NCBI GenBank assembly: GCA_019116805.1 | Contig: DXAV01000063.1 | Span: 1 to 47,148 of the forward strand | From: Candidatus Bacteroides merdavium | GTDB taxonomy: Bacteria > Bacteroidota > Bacteroidia > Bacteroidales > Bacteroidaceae | DNA: 47,148 nt | Reading direction: 5' to 3' | In this document: positions 1-7,864 of the stretch, one piece after another | Position numbering within the stretch: the first letter of the stretch is position 1 | Layout of the letters: every line of letters begins with the position of its first letter | Translations under genes and position numbers: made by a program | The notes under the pieces: generated by a model | Seen by the model: the letters and a program-made list of their open reading frames with translations, nothing else | Told to the model about the DNA's origin: nothing | The model's database searches: none

Positions 1-1
1 G

Positions 2-808
2 GCCGTATCGCGCGCAGGAGCTGCCGGCCTCTGGCAATTCATGCTCCAGACAGGCAAACTTTATGGACTGGAAAGCAACAGCCTCGTCGATGAACGCCGT
101 GACCCAATCAAAGCGACATGGGCCGCAGCTCGTTATCTGAAAGATCTGTATGCCATCTACAATGACTGGAACCTGGTCATTGCTGCCTACAACTGCGGGC
201 CGGGCAACATCAACAAGGCCATCCGCCGTGCGGGAGGGAAAACCGACTATTGGGTTATCTACAACTACCTGCCGCGCGAAACACGCGGCTATGTACCCGC
301 TTTCATTGCAGTCAATTACATCATGTCCTACTACTGCAAGCACAACATCTGCCCGATGGAAACCAACATTCCTGAAGCAACTGACACCATCCAAATAAGC
401 CGCAACCTCCATTTCGAACAAGTGGTGGACATCTGCCACGTGCCGATGGACGAGCTCAAGAGCCTGAACCCGCAGTACAAGCGCAACATTATCCCCGGCG
501 ACAGCAAGCCTCAGACCCTGCGCCTGCCCATGAATGCCATCAGTACTTTCATCGACAACCAGGACACCATTTATAACCACCGCCAGGCCGAGCTGTTCAA
601 AAATCGCCGCACCGTGGCCGTGGGAGGCCGCAACACTTCCAAAGCTGTGGCAGGCAATGGCAAGCCTATCATCTACAAAATAAAGAATGGTGACACGCTG
701 GGTGGAATCGCATTGCGTTATGGCGTCAGCGTCAGCAAGCTGCGTAGTTGGAATGGCCTGCGAGGCAATAATATTCGTGCAGGAAAGACGCTGAAGATAT
801 ACAAATAA
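2..808 (+). CDS. Lytic transglycosylase with C-terminal LysM, MltD-like (5' partial)
   Basis: The frame is open from the left edge, so the gene begins outside the window. The first visible residues ([12 protein letters not shown]) belong to the SLT-type transglycosylase domain, followed by the family's [14 protein letters not shown] and [15 protein letters not shown] blocks. The catalytic Glu of SLT enzymes lies upstream of the visible part. After the catalytic domain comes a weak LysM-like stretch ([20 protein letters not shown]) and a canonical C-terminal LysM starting at [19 protein letters not shown]. Family knowledge: such proteins cleave the MurNAc-GlcNAc bond of peptidoglycan to give 1,6-anhydro ends, in the periplasm or outer membrane. 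The order SLT then LysM is that of MltD. It probably takes part in wall remodelling. The family is secure; the exact MltD assignment is inferred. Confidence 0.9.
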   Translation, partial: AVSRAGAAGLWQFMLQTGKLYGLESNSLVDERRDPIKATWAAARYLKDLYAIYNDWNLVIAAYNCGPGNINKAIRRAGGKTDYWVIYNYLPRETRGYVPAFIAVNYIMSYYCKHNICPMETNIPEATDTIQISRNLHFEQVVDICHVPMDELKSLNPQYKRNIIPGDSKPQTLRLPMNAISTFIDNQDTIYNHRQAELFKNRRTVAVGGRNTSKAVAGNGKPIIYKIKNGDTLGGIALRYGVSVSKLRSWNGLRGNNIRAGKTLKIYK

Positions 809-864
809 CAAGAAGCTTTACCACAAATAAATCACTTCCGACTATGTTTTAAATAACAAAACGC

Positions 865-894
865 TTGTCCGATGTCAAAATTTGCTTATTTTTG
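865..894 (+). promoter_or_regulatory. Promoter of the Rel/SpoT gene
   Basis: A TTG at 865-867 (-33 region) lies 19 nt before TATTTTTG at 887-894, matching the Bacteroides TAnnTTTG -7 consensus. Transcription would begin near 901, giving a short leader of about 20 nt before the ATG at 923. Confidence 0.6.
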
Positions 895-922
895 CAGGAA
901 GTGAAGTAAATTGGATACGGAT

Positions 923-3190
923 ATGGAAGAAAATCTTGATCTGAAAGAGAAGGAAAAAGCGGAAGAAGCGATGATACAGGAAGCTTTTCAGGATCTGCTG
1001 AATTGCTATCTGGCCACCAAGCATCGCAAGCGTGTGGAAATCATCACCAAGGCATTCAACTTTGCCAACCAGGCACACAAAGGCATCAAGCGGCGTTCGG
1101 GCGAACCCTATATTCTTCACCCCATCGCCGTAGCCAAGATTGTGTGTACGGAAATCGGATTGGGTTCAACTTCTATCTGTTCAGCCTTGTTGCACGACGT
1201 GGTGGAAGACACCGACTATACGGTAGAAGACATCGAAAACATATTTGGCCCTAAGATAGCCCAGATTGTGGACGGCCTGACTAAGATTTCGGGCGGTATA
1301 TTCGGCGACAAAGCTTCCGCACAGGCCGAAAACTTCAAGAAACTGTTGCTCACCATGAGCGACGACATCCGTGTTATCCTTATCAAGATTGCCGACCGAC
1401 TTCACAACATGCGTACCCTCGGTTCGATGCTTCCCAGCAAGCAATACAAGATTGCCGGTGAGACCATGTACATCTATGCCCCACTGGCAAACCGTCTGGG
1501 ACTCTACAAGATAAAAACCGAACTGGAAAACCTCAGCTTCAAATATGAGCACCCCGAAGAATATGCCGTTATTGACAAGAAGCTGGAATCCACAGCCGCC
1601 GAACGCGACAAAGTATTCAAGGAATTTACCGCTCCCATCCGTGCCCAACTGGACAAAATGGGCATGAAATACCACATTCTGGCACGCGTCAAGTCCATCT
1701 ATTCCATCTGGAACAAGATGCAGACCAAACACGTGCCTTTTGAAGAGATCTACGACATATTGGCCGTACGCATCATCTTCACGCCCAAAAGCCTGGAAGA
1801 GGAGCTGAACAACTGCTTCGACATCTACGTAGCCATTTCCAAAATCTACAAACCTCATCCCGACCGCCTGCGCGACTGGATAAGCCACCCGAAAGCCAAC
1901 GGCTATCAGGCTCTGCACGTCACCCTCATGGGCAATAACGGACAATGGATTGAGGTACAGATCCGCAGCGAACGTATGAACGACGTAGCCGAACAAGGCT
2001 TCGCCGCCCATTGGAAATACAAGGAAGGCGGCGGTGGCGAAGATGAAGGCGAACTGGAAAAATGGCTGAAAACCATTAAGGAAATTCTGGACGACCCGCA
2101 GCCCGATGCCATCGACTTCCTCGATACCATCAAACTGAATCTCTTTGCGTCTGAAATTTTTGTCTTCACCCCCAAAGGAGACCTAAAGACCATGCCCCAG
2201 AACTGCACGGCACTGGATTTTGCCTTTTCCCTGCACACCGACATCGGCAGCCACTGTATCGGCGCGCAGGTCAATCATAAGCTGGTCCCCCTGAGCCACA
2301 AGCTACAAAGCGGCGACCAGGTAGAGATACTGACCTCAAAGTCGCAACGTGTGCAACCCGAATGGATGAACTACGCCACCACGGCACGCGCACGGGCCAA
2401 GATAGCCTCCATCTTGCGTAAAGAGGCAAAAGCGAATCAAAAGGAAGGCGAAAAAATATTAGCCGATTTCCTGAAAGAAGAAGGCATACGCATGGACGAC
2501 ATAGCCATGACTAAACTAATGCGTCTGCACAACTTCCATACATACGATGAATTGCTAATAGCCATCGGAAGCAAAAAGCTTACATTGGGCGATGCCGACC
2601 GTAACGTATTTAAGGAAAAGCAGGAAAAGAGTTGGAAAAAGCTCTTGTCTTTCTCCTTCGGCAATGGAAAAGAAGATAAAGACACAACCGAAGGAAAAGG
2701 CTCGCAAGAAAAAGTTCAGCAGGAAAAGATAGACACCAAGAAGATCCTGAAACTGACAGAAGAAGCGATTTCCAAAGAATACATCATGGCCGATTGTTGC
2801 CACCCCATCCCCGGCGACGACGTGCTGGGCTACATCAACGAAAAGAACCAGGTCATCATCCACAAGCGACAGTGTCCTGTAGCAGCCCGTCTGAAAAGCA
2901 GCTATGGCAACCGCATCATCGCCACCCAATGGGACACACATAAAGAACTGTCCTTCCTAGTAACCATCTACGTCAAAGGTATAGACAGTGTAGGATTGTT
3001 AAATGAAGTGACACAGGTTATCTCACGCCAGCTGAACGTCAACATCCGCAAGCTGACGATGGAAACCAACGATGGAATTTTCGAAGGAAGAATACAACTG
3101 TACGTACACGATGTGGACGACGTACGCACCATCTGCAACAACCTGAAGCAGGTGCAGAACATCAAGCAGGTATCAAGAATCGAAGACTAA
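923..3190 (+). CDS. RelA/SpoT family (p)ppGpp synthetase/hydrolase
   Basis: 755 aa, full-length long RSH. Order of domains: HD hydrolase (LHDVVEDTD at about residue 90), synthetase (YDILAVRIIF near 276, YQALHVTLMG near 327, EQGFAAHWKYKEG), TGS (EIFVFTPKGDLKTMP near 411), a helical region, the Cys-rich ZFD (MADCCHPIPGDD near 622, HKRQCP) and a C-terminal ACT/RRM domain (about 676-755). Both catalytic halves look intact by motif, so I expect a bifunctional enzyme that makes pppGpp from ATP and GTP/GDP and also degrades it, controlling the stringent response. A TTG at 911 is also in frame, but the ATG at 923 suits the predicted transcription start near 901 better. The gene converges on the MerR gene, and the two stop codons overlap by 4 bp. 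Whether this is RelA- or SpoT-like in activity balance cannot be read from the sequence. Confidence 0.93.
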   Translation: MEENLDLKEKEKAEEAMIQEAFQDLLNCYLATKHRKRVEIITKAFNFANQAHKGIKRRSGEPYILHPIAVAKIVCTEIGLGSTSICSALLHDVVEDTDYTVEDIENIFGPKIAQIVDGLTKISGGIFGDKASAQAENFKKLLLTMSDDIRVILIKIADRLHNMRTLGSMLPSKQYKIAGETMYIYAPLANRLGLYKIKTELENLSFKYEHPEEYAVIDKKLESTAAERDKVFKEFTAPIRAQLDKMGMKYHILARVKSIYSIWNKMQTKHVPFEEIYDILAVRIIFTPKSLEEELNNCFDIYVAISKIYKPHPDRLRDWISHPKANGYQALHVTLMGNNGQWIEVQIRSERMNDVAEQGFAAHWKYKEGGGGEDEGELEKWLKTIKEILDDPQPDAIDFLDTIKLNLFASEIFVFTPKGDLKTMPQNCTALDFAFSLHTDIGSHCIGAQVNHKLVPLSHKLQSGDQVEILTSKSQRVQPEWMNYATTARARAKIASILRKEAKANQKEGEKILADFLKEEGIRMDDIAMTKLMRLHNFHTYDELLIAIGSKKLTLGDADRNVFKEKQEKSWKKLLSFSFGNGKEDKDTTEGKGSQEKVQQEKIDTKKILKLTEEAISKEYIMADCCHPIPGDDVLGYINEKNQVIIHKRQCPVAARLKSSYGNRIIATQWDTHKELSFLVTIYVKGIDSVGLLNEVTQVISRQLNVNIRKLTMETNDGIFEGRIQLYVHDVDDVRTICNNLKQVQNIKQVSRIED

Positions 3191-3594
3191 CGTTCCTCTG
3201 GCGGTGACTGCAAGCTACCGATGTTTTCCTTCAACGCCTCCAGGTCGTCGTAAGTGAAAGCATCAAGCGCATCGCGCATGGACAACAATTCCTCACGGAT
3301 AGTCTTCAAGCGATCCACGATTTCGTAATTGCGCAACGTGGCTTCCTTGTTGTCCCTCAAGCGCTGGCGAGCTCCAGGCAACGTCATACCCCGCTCTTTC
3401 ACGAGATGATAAATCAGCTTCACTGTCTCCACATCTTCCTTGCGGTATTGACGGACACCACGGCCCGCTTTCTTGGGACAGAGCTGGGGAAACTCCTTCT
3501 CCCAATAACGGAGCAGCGACTCGTTGACCCCGAACATTTCGGCCACTTCGCTGATGGAGTAATACAACTTCAAGTTCTTATCGATATTCAACAC
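3187..3594 (-). CDS. MerR family transcriptional regulator
   Basis: A small protein with the N-terminal MerR winged helix: YSISEVAEMFGVNESLLRYW, then FPQLCPKKAGRGVRQYRKED and a helical segment ending in a coiled-coil-like tail (VDRLKTIREELLSMRDALD). No metal- or drug-binding C-terminal domain is visible, so the ligand is unknown. Start choice: the frame can be extended to a TTG at 3624, but that TTG is the last triplet of a -7 box (TATATTTG on this strand, 3622-3629) and would not be transcribed. The first workable starts are GTG at 3594 or TTG at 3591, giving about 135 aa beginning VLNIDKNLKLYYS. There is no ATG in the region, so a non-ATG start is likely. It sits just downstream of the M23 peptidase on the same strand with its own promoter. 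The target genes are unknown. Confidence 0.82.
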   Translation of the reverse strand: MLNIDKNLKLYYSISEVAEMFGVNESLLRYWEKEFPQLCPKKAGRGVRQYRKEDVETVKLIYHLVKERGMTLPGARQRLRDNKEATLRNYEIVDRLKTIREELLSMRDALDAFTYDDLEALKENIGSLQSPPEER

Positions 3595-3621
3595 GACAGC
3601 AACTGTTTGACAATCTGACGA

Positions 3622-3629
3622 CAAATATA
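3622..3629 (-). promoter_or_regulatory. -7 box before merR-type gene
   Basis: TATATTTG on the minus strand matches TAnnTTTG, in the 17-nt gap between the M23 peptidase stop and the MerR gene. It overlaps the most upstream in-frame TTG, which argues for a start near 3591-3594. No good -33 box is visible. Confidence 0.45.
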
Positions 3630-3641
3630 TAACTCTCTCGA

Positions 3642-4610
3642 CTAATCCAGCACCTTACCCTGGTTGGCTGCAATCTGTATCATGCGATCATAGTCCTCAG
3701 CACTCAGATCCATAAAGTAATAGTTGACGGGATTGACCACCTGCCCCTTGACATGGACCTCATAATGCAGGTGCGGGCCGGTACTCTTGCCCGTACTGCC
3801 TACTCCGCCTATCACCTCGCCGCGCACCACCTTCTTTCCCAATTTCGTGCGGAAATCCTGCAAGTGTGCATACCACGTCTGATAGCCGAAACCATGATCA
3901 ATAACAATGGTATTGCCATACCCTGTCTGCCAGCCCATCTTCACCACCGTACCGTCACCCGTTGCATAAACATCTGTACCGGGATGGGCAGAGAAATCCA
4001 TACCCGAATGGAATTTGGTCGTACCATAAATCGGATCGATACGCGTGCCATAACCCGAAGCCGTCTGCTTCAAGTCTTTATTGGAGATAGGCTGTATGGC
4101 TGGAATGCAACGAAGCATCTCATCGTGCCGTTTACACATACGGACCACGTCATCGAACGAACGCGACTGAATATAGAGTTGCTTCGTAAGCATGTCCATC
4201 TTCTGCGTGGTATGCACCACCAGTTCCGAGTTTGCCATTTTCATCAGATGCTCGTAACGGTTGGTTCCTCCGTATCCCCCCTGGCGGATGGCCGTCGGCA
4301 CAGGATCGGCCATGAAGATGACCCGATAGAGATTGTCGTCGCGCTGCTGTATGTCCTGCAACACGCCGATAGCCTCGTCCATCCGACGCGAAAGTACATT
4401 ATACTGCGCTTGCAACTGGCTGTTCTCCATCCTCAGCTCCTTTTCCGAAGGCGAACCGAAGATAAGCAGAAGCACGATGAAGCTGCCCGCACCCAGTCCC
4501 ATACCGATGAAGAGACGGCGCAAATAGCTCATTACCCGTTGCTTCATTGTGGGATAAATGCGATCGTAAGTCTGCGTCTGCGGATTGTATATGTAGTAAA
4601 CTTTGCGCAT
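3642..4610 (-). CDS. Membrane-anchored M23 family metallopeptidase
   Basis: 322 aa. A basic cytoplasmic N-terminus is followed by one transmembrane segment (about residues 33-52), a periplasmic coiled coil (about 55-95, starting EKELRMENSQLQAQYNVLSRR) and a C-terminal LytM/M23 domain. Zinc and catalytic motifs are intact: HSGMDF (HxxxD) near residue 203 and HLHYEVH (HxH) near 280, plus ASGYGTRIDPIYG. Family knowledge: M23 enzymes are zinc endopeptidases that cut peptidoglycan cross-links. The coiled-coil plus M23 layout also resembles activator-type proteins, but here the zinc ligands are present, so catalysis is plausible. It is divergent from alaS, and the two promoters lie almost back to back (4642-4669). 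Confidence 0.9.
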   Translation of the reverse strand: MRKVYYIYNPQTQTYDRIYPTMKQRVMSYLRRLFIGMGLGAGSFIVLLLIFGSPSEKELRMENSQLQAQYNVLSRRMDEAIGVLQDIQQRDDNLYRVIFMADPVPTAIRQGGYGGTNRYEHLMKMANSELVVHTTQKMDMLTKQLYIQSRSFDDVVRMCKRHDEMLRCIPAIQPISNKDLKQTASGYGTRIDPIYGTTKFHSGMDFSAHPGTDVYATGDGTVVKMGWQTGYGNTIVIDHGFGYQTWYAHLQDFRTKLGKKVVRGEVIGGVGSTGKSTGPHLHYEVHVKGQVVNPVNYYFMDLSAEDYDRMIQIAANQGKVLD

Positions 4611-4641
4611 CTTTTTGGAAATATTTCAATAGTCTATGCGG

Positions 4642-4649
4642 CAAAAGTA
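4642..4649 (-). promoter_or_regulatory. -7 box of the M23 peptidase gene
   Basis: TACTTTTG on the minus strand, 32 nt before the ATG. It lies 12 nt from the oppositely directed alaS -7 box. Confidence 0.5.
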
Positions 4650-4661
4650 ATAAAAACAAGC

Positions 4662-4669
4662 TATCTTTG
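4662..4669 (+). promoter_or_regulatory. -7 box of alaS; leader of about 145 nt follows
   Basis: TATCTTTG matches TAnnTTTG. Transcription should start near 4676, leaving a leader of about 145 nt before the alaS ATG. The leader holds a 14-codon open frame starting at the ATG in CACATGTGCCGC (near 4731), which is not Ala-rich. I see no T-box or other known riboswitch in it. Confidence 0.5.
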
Positions 4670-4821
4670 CACAGTTTTTTTGAGTTTTTAAGTTATTGAG
4701 CTTTTGCACATTCCATTTTCTATAAGCGCACATGTGCCGCCTCATTCAGGGGCAAGGAAGACAATCCACGCCCTAACTTGAAAAACCTCAGCATACTGAA
4801 ACTTAAAAAATTAGATAGATT

Positions 4822-7440
4822 ATGTTGACTGCAAACGAAATCAGAGACTCGTTCAAGAGTTTTTTCGAAAGCAAGGGACACCACATCGTCCCTTCCGCTC
4901 CCATGGTGATTAAGGACGACCCCACGCTGATGTTTACCAACGCGGGCATGAACCAGTTCAAGGACATCATCCTGGGCAATCATCCTGCCAAATATAAACG
5001 AGTGGCCGACTCACAGAAGTGTCTGCGCGTAAGCGGAAAGCACAACGACCTGGAAGAAGTGGGACACGACACGTACCACCACACCATGTTCGAGATGCTG
5101 GGCAACTGGTCGTTCGGCGACTACTTCAAGAAGGAAGCCATTTCCTGGGCCTGGGAATATCTGGTGGACGTGCTGAAGATCAATCCCGAAAATCTTTATG
5201 CTACCGTCTTCGAAGGCAGTCCTGAGGAAGGTCTGGGCCGCGACGACGAAGCCGCTTCCTATTGGGAACAATTCCTGCCGAAAGATCACATTCTGAACGG
5301 TAACAAGCACGACAACTTCTGGGAAATGGGCGATACCGGTCCCTGCGGCCCTTGTTCGGAAATCCACATCGACTCCCGCTCGGAAGAAGAGAAAGCCAAA
5401 GTACCCGGACGCGAGCTGGTGAACAAGGACCATCCGCAAGTCATCGAAATCTGGAACCTCGTGTTCATGCAATACAACCGCAAGGCCGACGGCAGCCTTG
5501 AAGGCCTTCCTGCCAAGGTTATCGACACCGGTATGGGCTTCGAACGTCTGGTACGCACCCTGCAGGGCAAAACGTCCAACTACGACACGGACGTATTCCA
5601 GCCCCTGCTGAAGGCCATCGGCGACCTGAGCGGCAAGAAATACGGTGACGACGAGAAGTCGGATATCGCCATGCGTGTCATCGCCGACCACATCCGCACC
5701 ATCGCCTTCTCCATCACCGACGGACAGCTGCCCAGCAACGCCAAGGCCGGTTACGTCATCCGCCGCATCCTGCGCCGTGCCGTACGTTACGGCTACACTT
5801 TCCTGGGCCAGAAACAGGCTTTCATGTACAAGCTCCTGCCTGTGCTGATTGAGAATATGGGCGGTGCCTACCCCGAACTGAACACCCAGCGCGAGCTGAT
5901 CACCAAGGTCATCAAGGAAGAAGAAGAAGCCTTCCTGCGTACGCTGGAGACGGGTATCCGCCTGCTCGACAAGACCATGACCGAGGCCAAAGCTGCCGGC
6001 AAGAAGGAAATCAGCGGTAAGGACGCCTTTACGCTGTATGACACCTTCGGCTTCCCGCTCGACTTGACCGAACTCATCCTGCGCGAGAACGGCATGACGG
6101 CCGACACGAAGGAGTTCGACGCCGAGATGCAGCAGCAGAAGCAGCGTGCCCGCAACGCCGCCGCCGTAGAAACCGGCGACTGGATTACGCTGAAGGAAGG
6201 TACCACTGAATTTGTAGGTTACGACTATACAGAATATGAAACCAGCATCCTGCGCTACCGTCAGGTGAAGCAGAAAAACCAGACACTCTACCAGATTGTA
6301 CTGGACAAGACGCCGTTCTACGCCGAAAGCGGTGGTCAGGTAGGCGATACGGGTGTATTGGTGAGCGAATTCGAAACTATCGACATCATCGATACCAAGA
6401 AGGAAAACAACCTGCCCATCCACATTGCCAAGAAGCTGCCCGAGCACCTCGACGCACCGATGATGGCCTGCGTGGATACCGACAAGCGCGCCGCCTGCGC
6501 CGCCAACCACTCGTGTACGCACCTGCTGGACGAAGCACTGCGCACCGTGCTGGGCGACCACGTAGAGCAGAAAGGTTCGCTGGTTACGCCGGACTCACTG
6601 CGTTTCGACTTCTCGCACTTCCAGAAGGTGACCGACGAGCAGTTGCGTCAGGTAGAGCACCTGGTCAACGCCAAGATCCGTGCCAACATTCCTTTGAAGG
6701 AATACCGCAACATTCCTATTGAGGAGGCCAAGGAACTGGGCGCTATCGCCCTCTTCGGTGAGAAGTACGGCGACCACGTCCGCGTCATCCAGTTCGGCTC
6801 GTCCATCGAGTTCTGTGGTGGTACGCACGTAGCCGCTACGGGCCACATCGGTATGGTAAAGATTGTATCCGAAAGCTCTGTAGCTGCCGGTGTACGCCGT
6901 ATCGAAGCCTACACAGGTGCCCGTGTAGAAGAAATGATGGACAATCTGCAGGATTCCATCCGCGACCTGAAAGCACTCTTCAACAACGCCCCCGACCTGG
7001 CCGGAACCATCCGCAAGTACATCGAGGAGAATGCCGGACTGAAGAAGCAGGTAGAGGAATTCATGAAGGAAAAGGAAGCCCAGCTGAAGGAGAAGCTGCT
7101 GCAGAGCGTGAAGGAAGTGAACGGCGTGAAGCTCATCAAGTTCTGCGCTCCCCTGCCCGCCGAAACGGTGAAGAACATCGCCTTCCAGCTACGCGGCCAG
7201 ATTACGGAGAACCTGTTCTTCGTGGCCGGCACCGAGTTCGAAGGCAAACCGATGCTCACCGTCATGCTGAGCGACAACCTGGTGGCCGGCGGTCTGAAAG
7301 CCGGCGCCCTGGTAAAGGAAGCTGCCAAGCTGATTCTGGGTGGCGGTGGCGGTCAGCCCCACTTCGCAACAGCCGGCGGCAAGAACCCCGACGGCCTGAG
7401 TGCAGCTGTTGACAAGATTGTAGAACTGGCAGGACTCTGA
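4822..7440 (+). CDS. alaS: Alanyl-tRNA synthetase
   Basis: 872 aa, full length. Class II core with [16 protein letters not shown] (about 34-49), [18 protein letters not shown] and [16 protein letters not shown] (about 88-103). The editing domain carries the zinc motif [11 protein letters not shown] near 562 and CGGTH near 664. The C-Ala domain has the glycine-rich [16 protein letters not shown] near 839. It charges tRNA-Ala with alanine and clears mischarged Ser and Gly. It is monocistronic as far as can be seen: the next gene is on the opposite strand, and a long palindromic element ending in a T-run follows the stop codon. Confidence 0.98.
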   Translation: MLTANEIRDSFKSFFESKGHHIVPSAPMVIKDDPTLMFTNAGMNQFKDIILGNHPAKYKRVADSQKCLRVSGKHNDLEEVGHDTYHHTMFEMLGNWSFGDYFKKEAISWAWEYLVDVLKINPENLYATVFEGSPEEGLGRDDEAASYWEQFLPKDHILNGNKHDNFWEMGDTGPCGPCSEIHIDSRSEEEKAKVPGRELVNKDHPQVIEIWNLVFMQYNRKADGSLEGLPAKVIDTGMGFERLVRTLQGKTSNYDTDVFQPLLKAIGDLSGKKYGDDEKSDIAMRVIADHIRTIAFSITDGQLPSNAKAGYVIRRILRRAVRYGYTFLGQKQAFMYKLLPVLIENMGGAYPELNTQRELITKVIKEEEEAFLRTLETGIRLLDKTMTEAKAAGKKEISGKDAFTLYDTFGFPLDLTELILRENGMTADTKEFDAEMQQQKQRARNAAAVETGDWITLKEGTTEFVGYDYTEYETSILRYRQVKQKNQTLYQIVLDKTPFYAESGGQVGDTGVLVSEFETIDIIDTKKENNLPIHIAKKLPEHLDAPMMACVDTDKRAACAANHSCTHLLDEALRTVLGDHVEQKGSLVTPDSLRFDFSHFQKVTDEQLRQVEHLVNAKIRANIPLKEYRNIPIEEAKELGAIALFGEKYGDHVRVIQFGSSIEFCGGTHVAATGHIGMVKIVSESSVAAGVRRIEAYTGARVEEMMDNLQDSIRDLKALFNNAPDLAGTIRKYIEENAGLKKQVEEFMKEKEAQLKEKLLQSVKEVNGVKLIKFCAPLPAETVKNIAFQLRGQITENLFFVAGTEFEGKPMLTVMLSDNLVAGGLKAGALVKEAAKLILGGGGGQPHFATAGGKNPDGLSAAVDKIVELAGL

Positions 7441-7479
7441 TGCGCCAACCGCATCGGCAGGCTGCCAGCCTGAAATAAG

Positions 7480-7640
7480 AAAAGAGGATGTATCAAAATG
7501 AGAGTTCGCTTTCTTATAGGCACGGATCACACGGATTTCACGGATTAATATCTATACATATTCCGCGTTTTTCCGCGTAATCCGTGCCTAAAAATAACAG
7601 AAAGCCAGTTTCTCTTCATCTTGATACCTCCTCTTTTTTT
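7480..7640. repeat. 161-bp near-palindromic element with CACGGAT core
   Basis: The two ends are imperfect inverted repeats. The left arm starting AAAAGAGGATGTATCAAAAT (7480) pairs with the right arm ending TTGATACCTCCTCTTTTTTT (7640). Further in, AGGCACGGATCACACGGA (from 7518) pairs with TCCGCGTAATCCGTGCCT (to about 7590) with 2 mismatches in 18. The pairing continues toward the centre, so the whole element can fold as one long stem. It has no coding capacity. It may be a MITE-like or REP-like mobile repeat. Because it ends in eight T residues it could also terminate alaS transcription. A lone arm of the same kind (GGCACGGATGACACGGATTT) lies at the recJ-recQ junction near 42985. Confidence 0.75.
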
Positions 7641-7685
7641 TATGAACAAGCGCTATACATCGGCTTCCCCCGCGCAGGCCCGCCG

Positions 7686-7833
7686 GTTCAAACGCAGTAA
7701 ACCACCGGTTCAAAGGCGTTAAACTGTCAGTTTAAAGGCATTAAACTCGCAGTTTAAACGGAGTAAACCGACAGTTTAAAGCCAGTAAACTGACAGTTTA
7801 TTTTCTTCAAACGAAAATAAACTGATAACTCTT
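7686..7833. repeat. Tandem repeat, exact 22-bp period
   Basis: Units begin at 7686, 7708, 7730, 7752, 7774 and 7796, always 22 bp apart; the sixth unit diverges into a hairpin (TTTATTTTCTTCAAACGAAAATAAA). Each unit reads roughly GTTTA, 7 nt, TAAAC, 5 nt (often TGACA). GTTTA and TAAAC are inverted repeats within a unit, and the junction TAAACTGACAGTTTA is also nearly palindromic, so dyads alternate along the array. It lies in the 424-bp convergent gap between alaS and the MG2 gene. There is no spacer variation and no coding potential. Function unknown. Confidence 0.8.
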
Positions 7834-7864
7834 TACGTATCAAGCACATACAAATCAAGTCGGA

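Noticed and set aside
1181..2011. 276-codon open frame antisense to the Rel/SpoT gene
   Set aside because: Shadow of a gene with intact HD and synthetase motifs.
5011..6561. 516-codon open frame antisense to alaS
   Set aside because: Lies wholly inside a gene with full family match; long antisense frames are a by-product of the GC-rich third positions here. No family motifs.
7686..7833. CRISPR array
   Set aside because: The repeat units follow each other directly with no unique spacers, and no cas genes are present.
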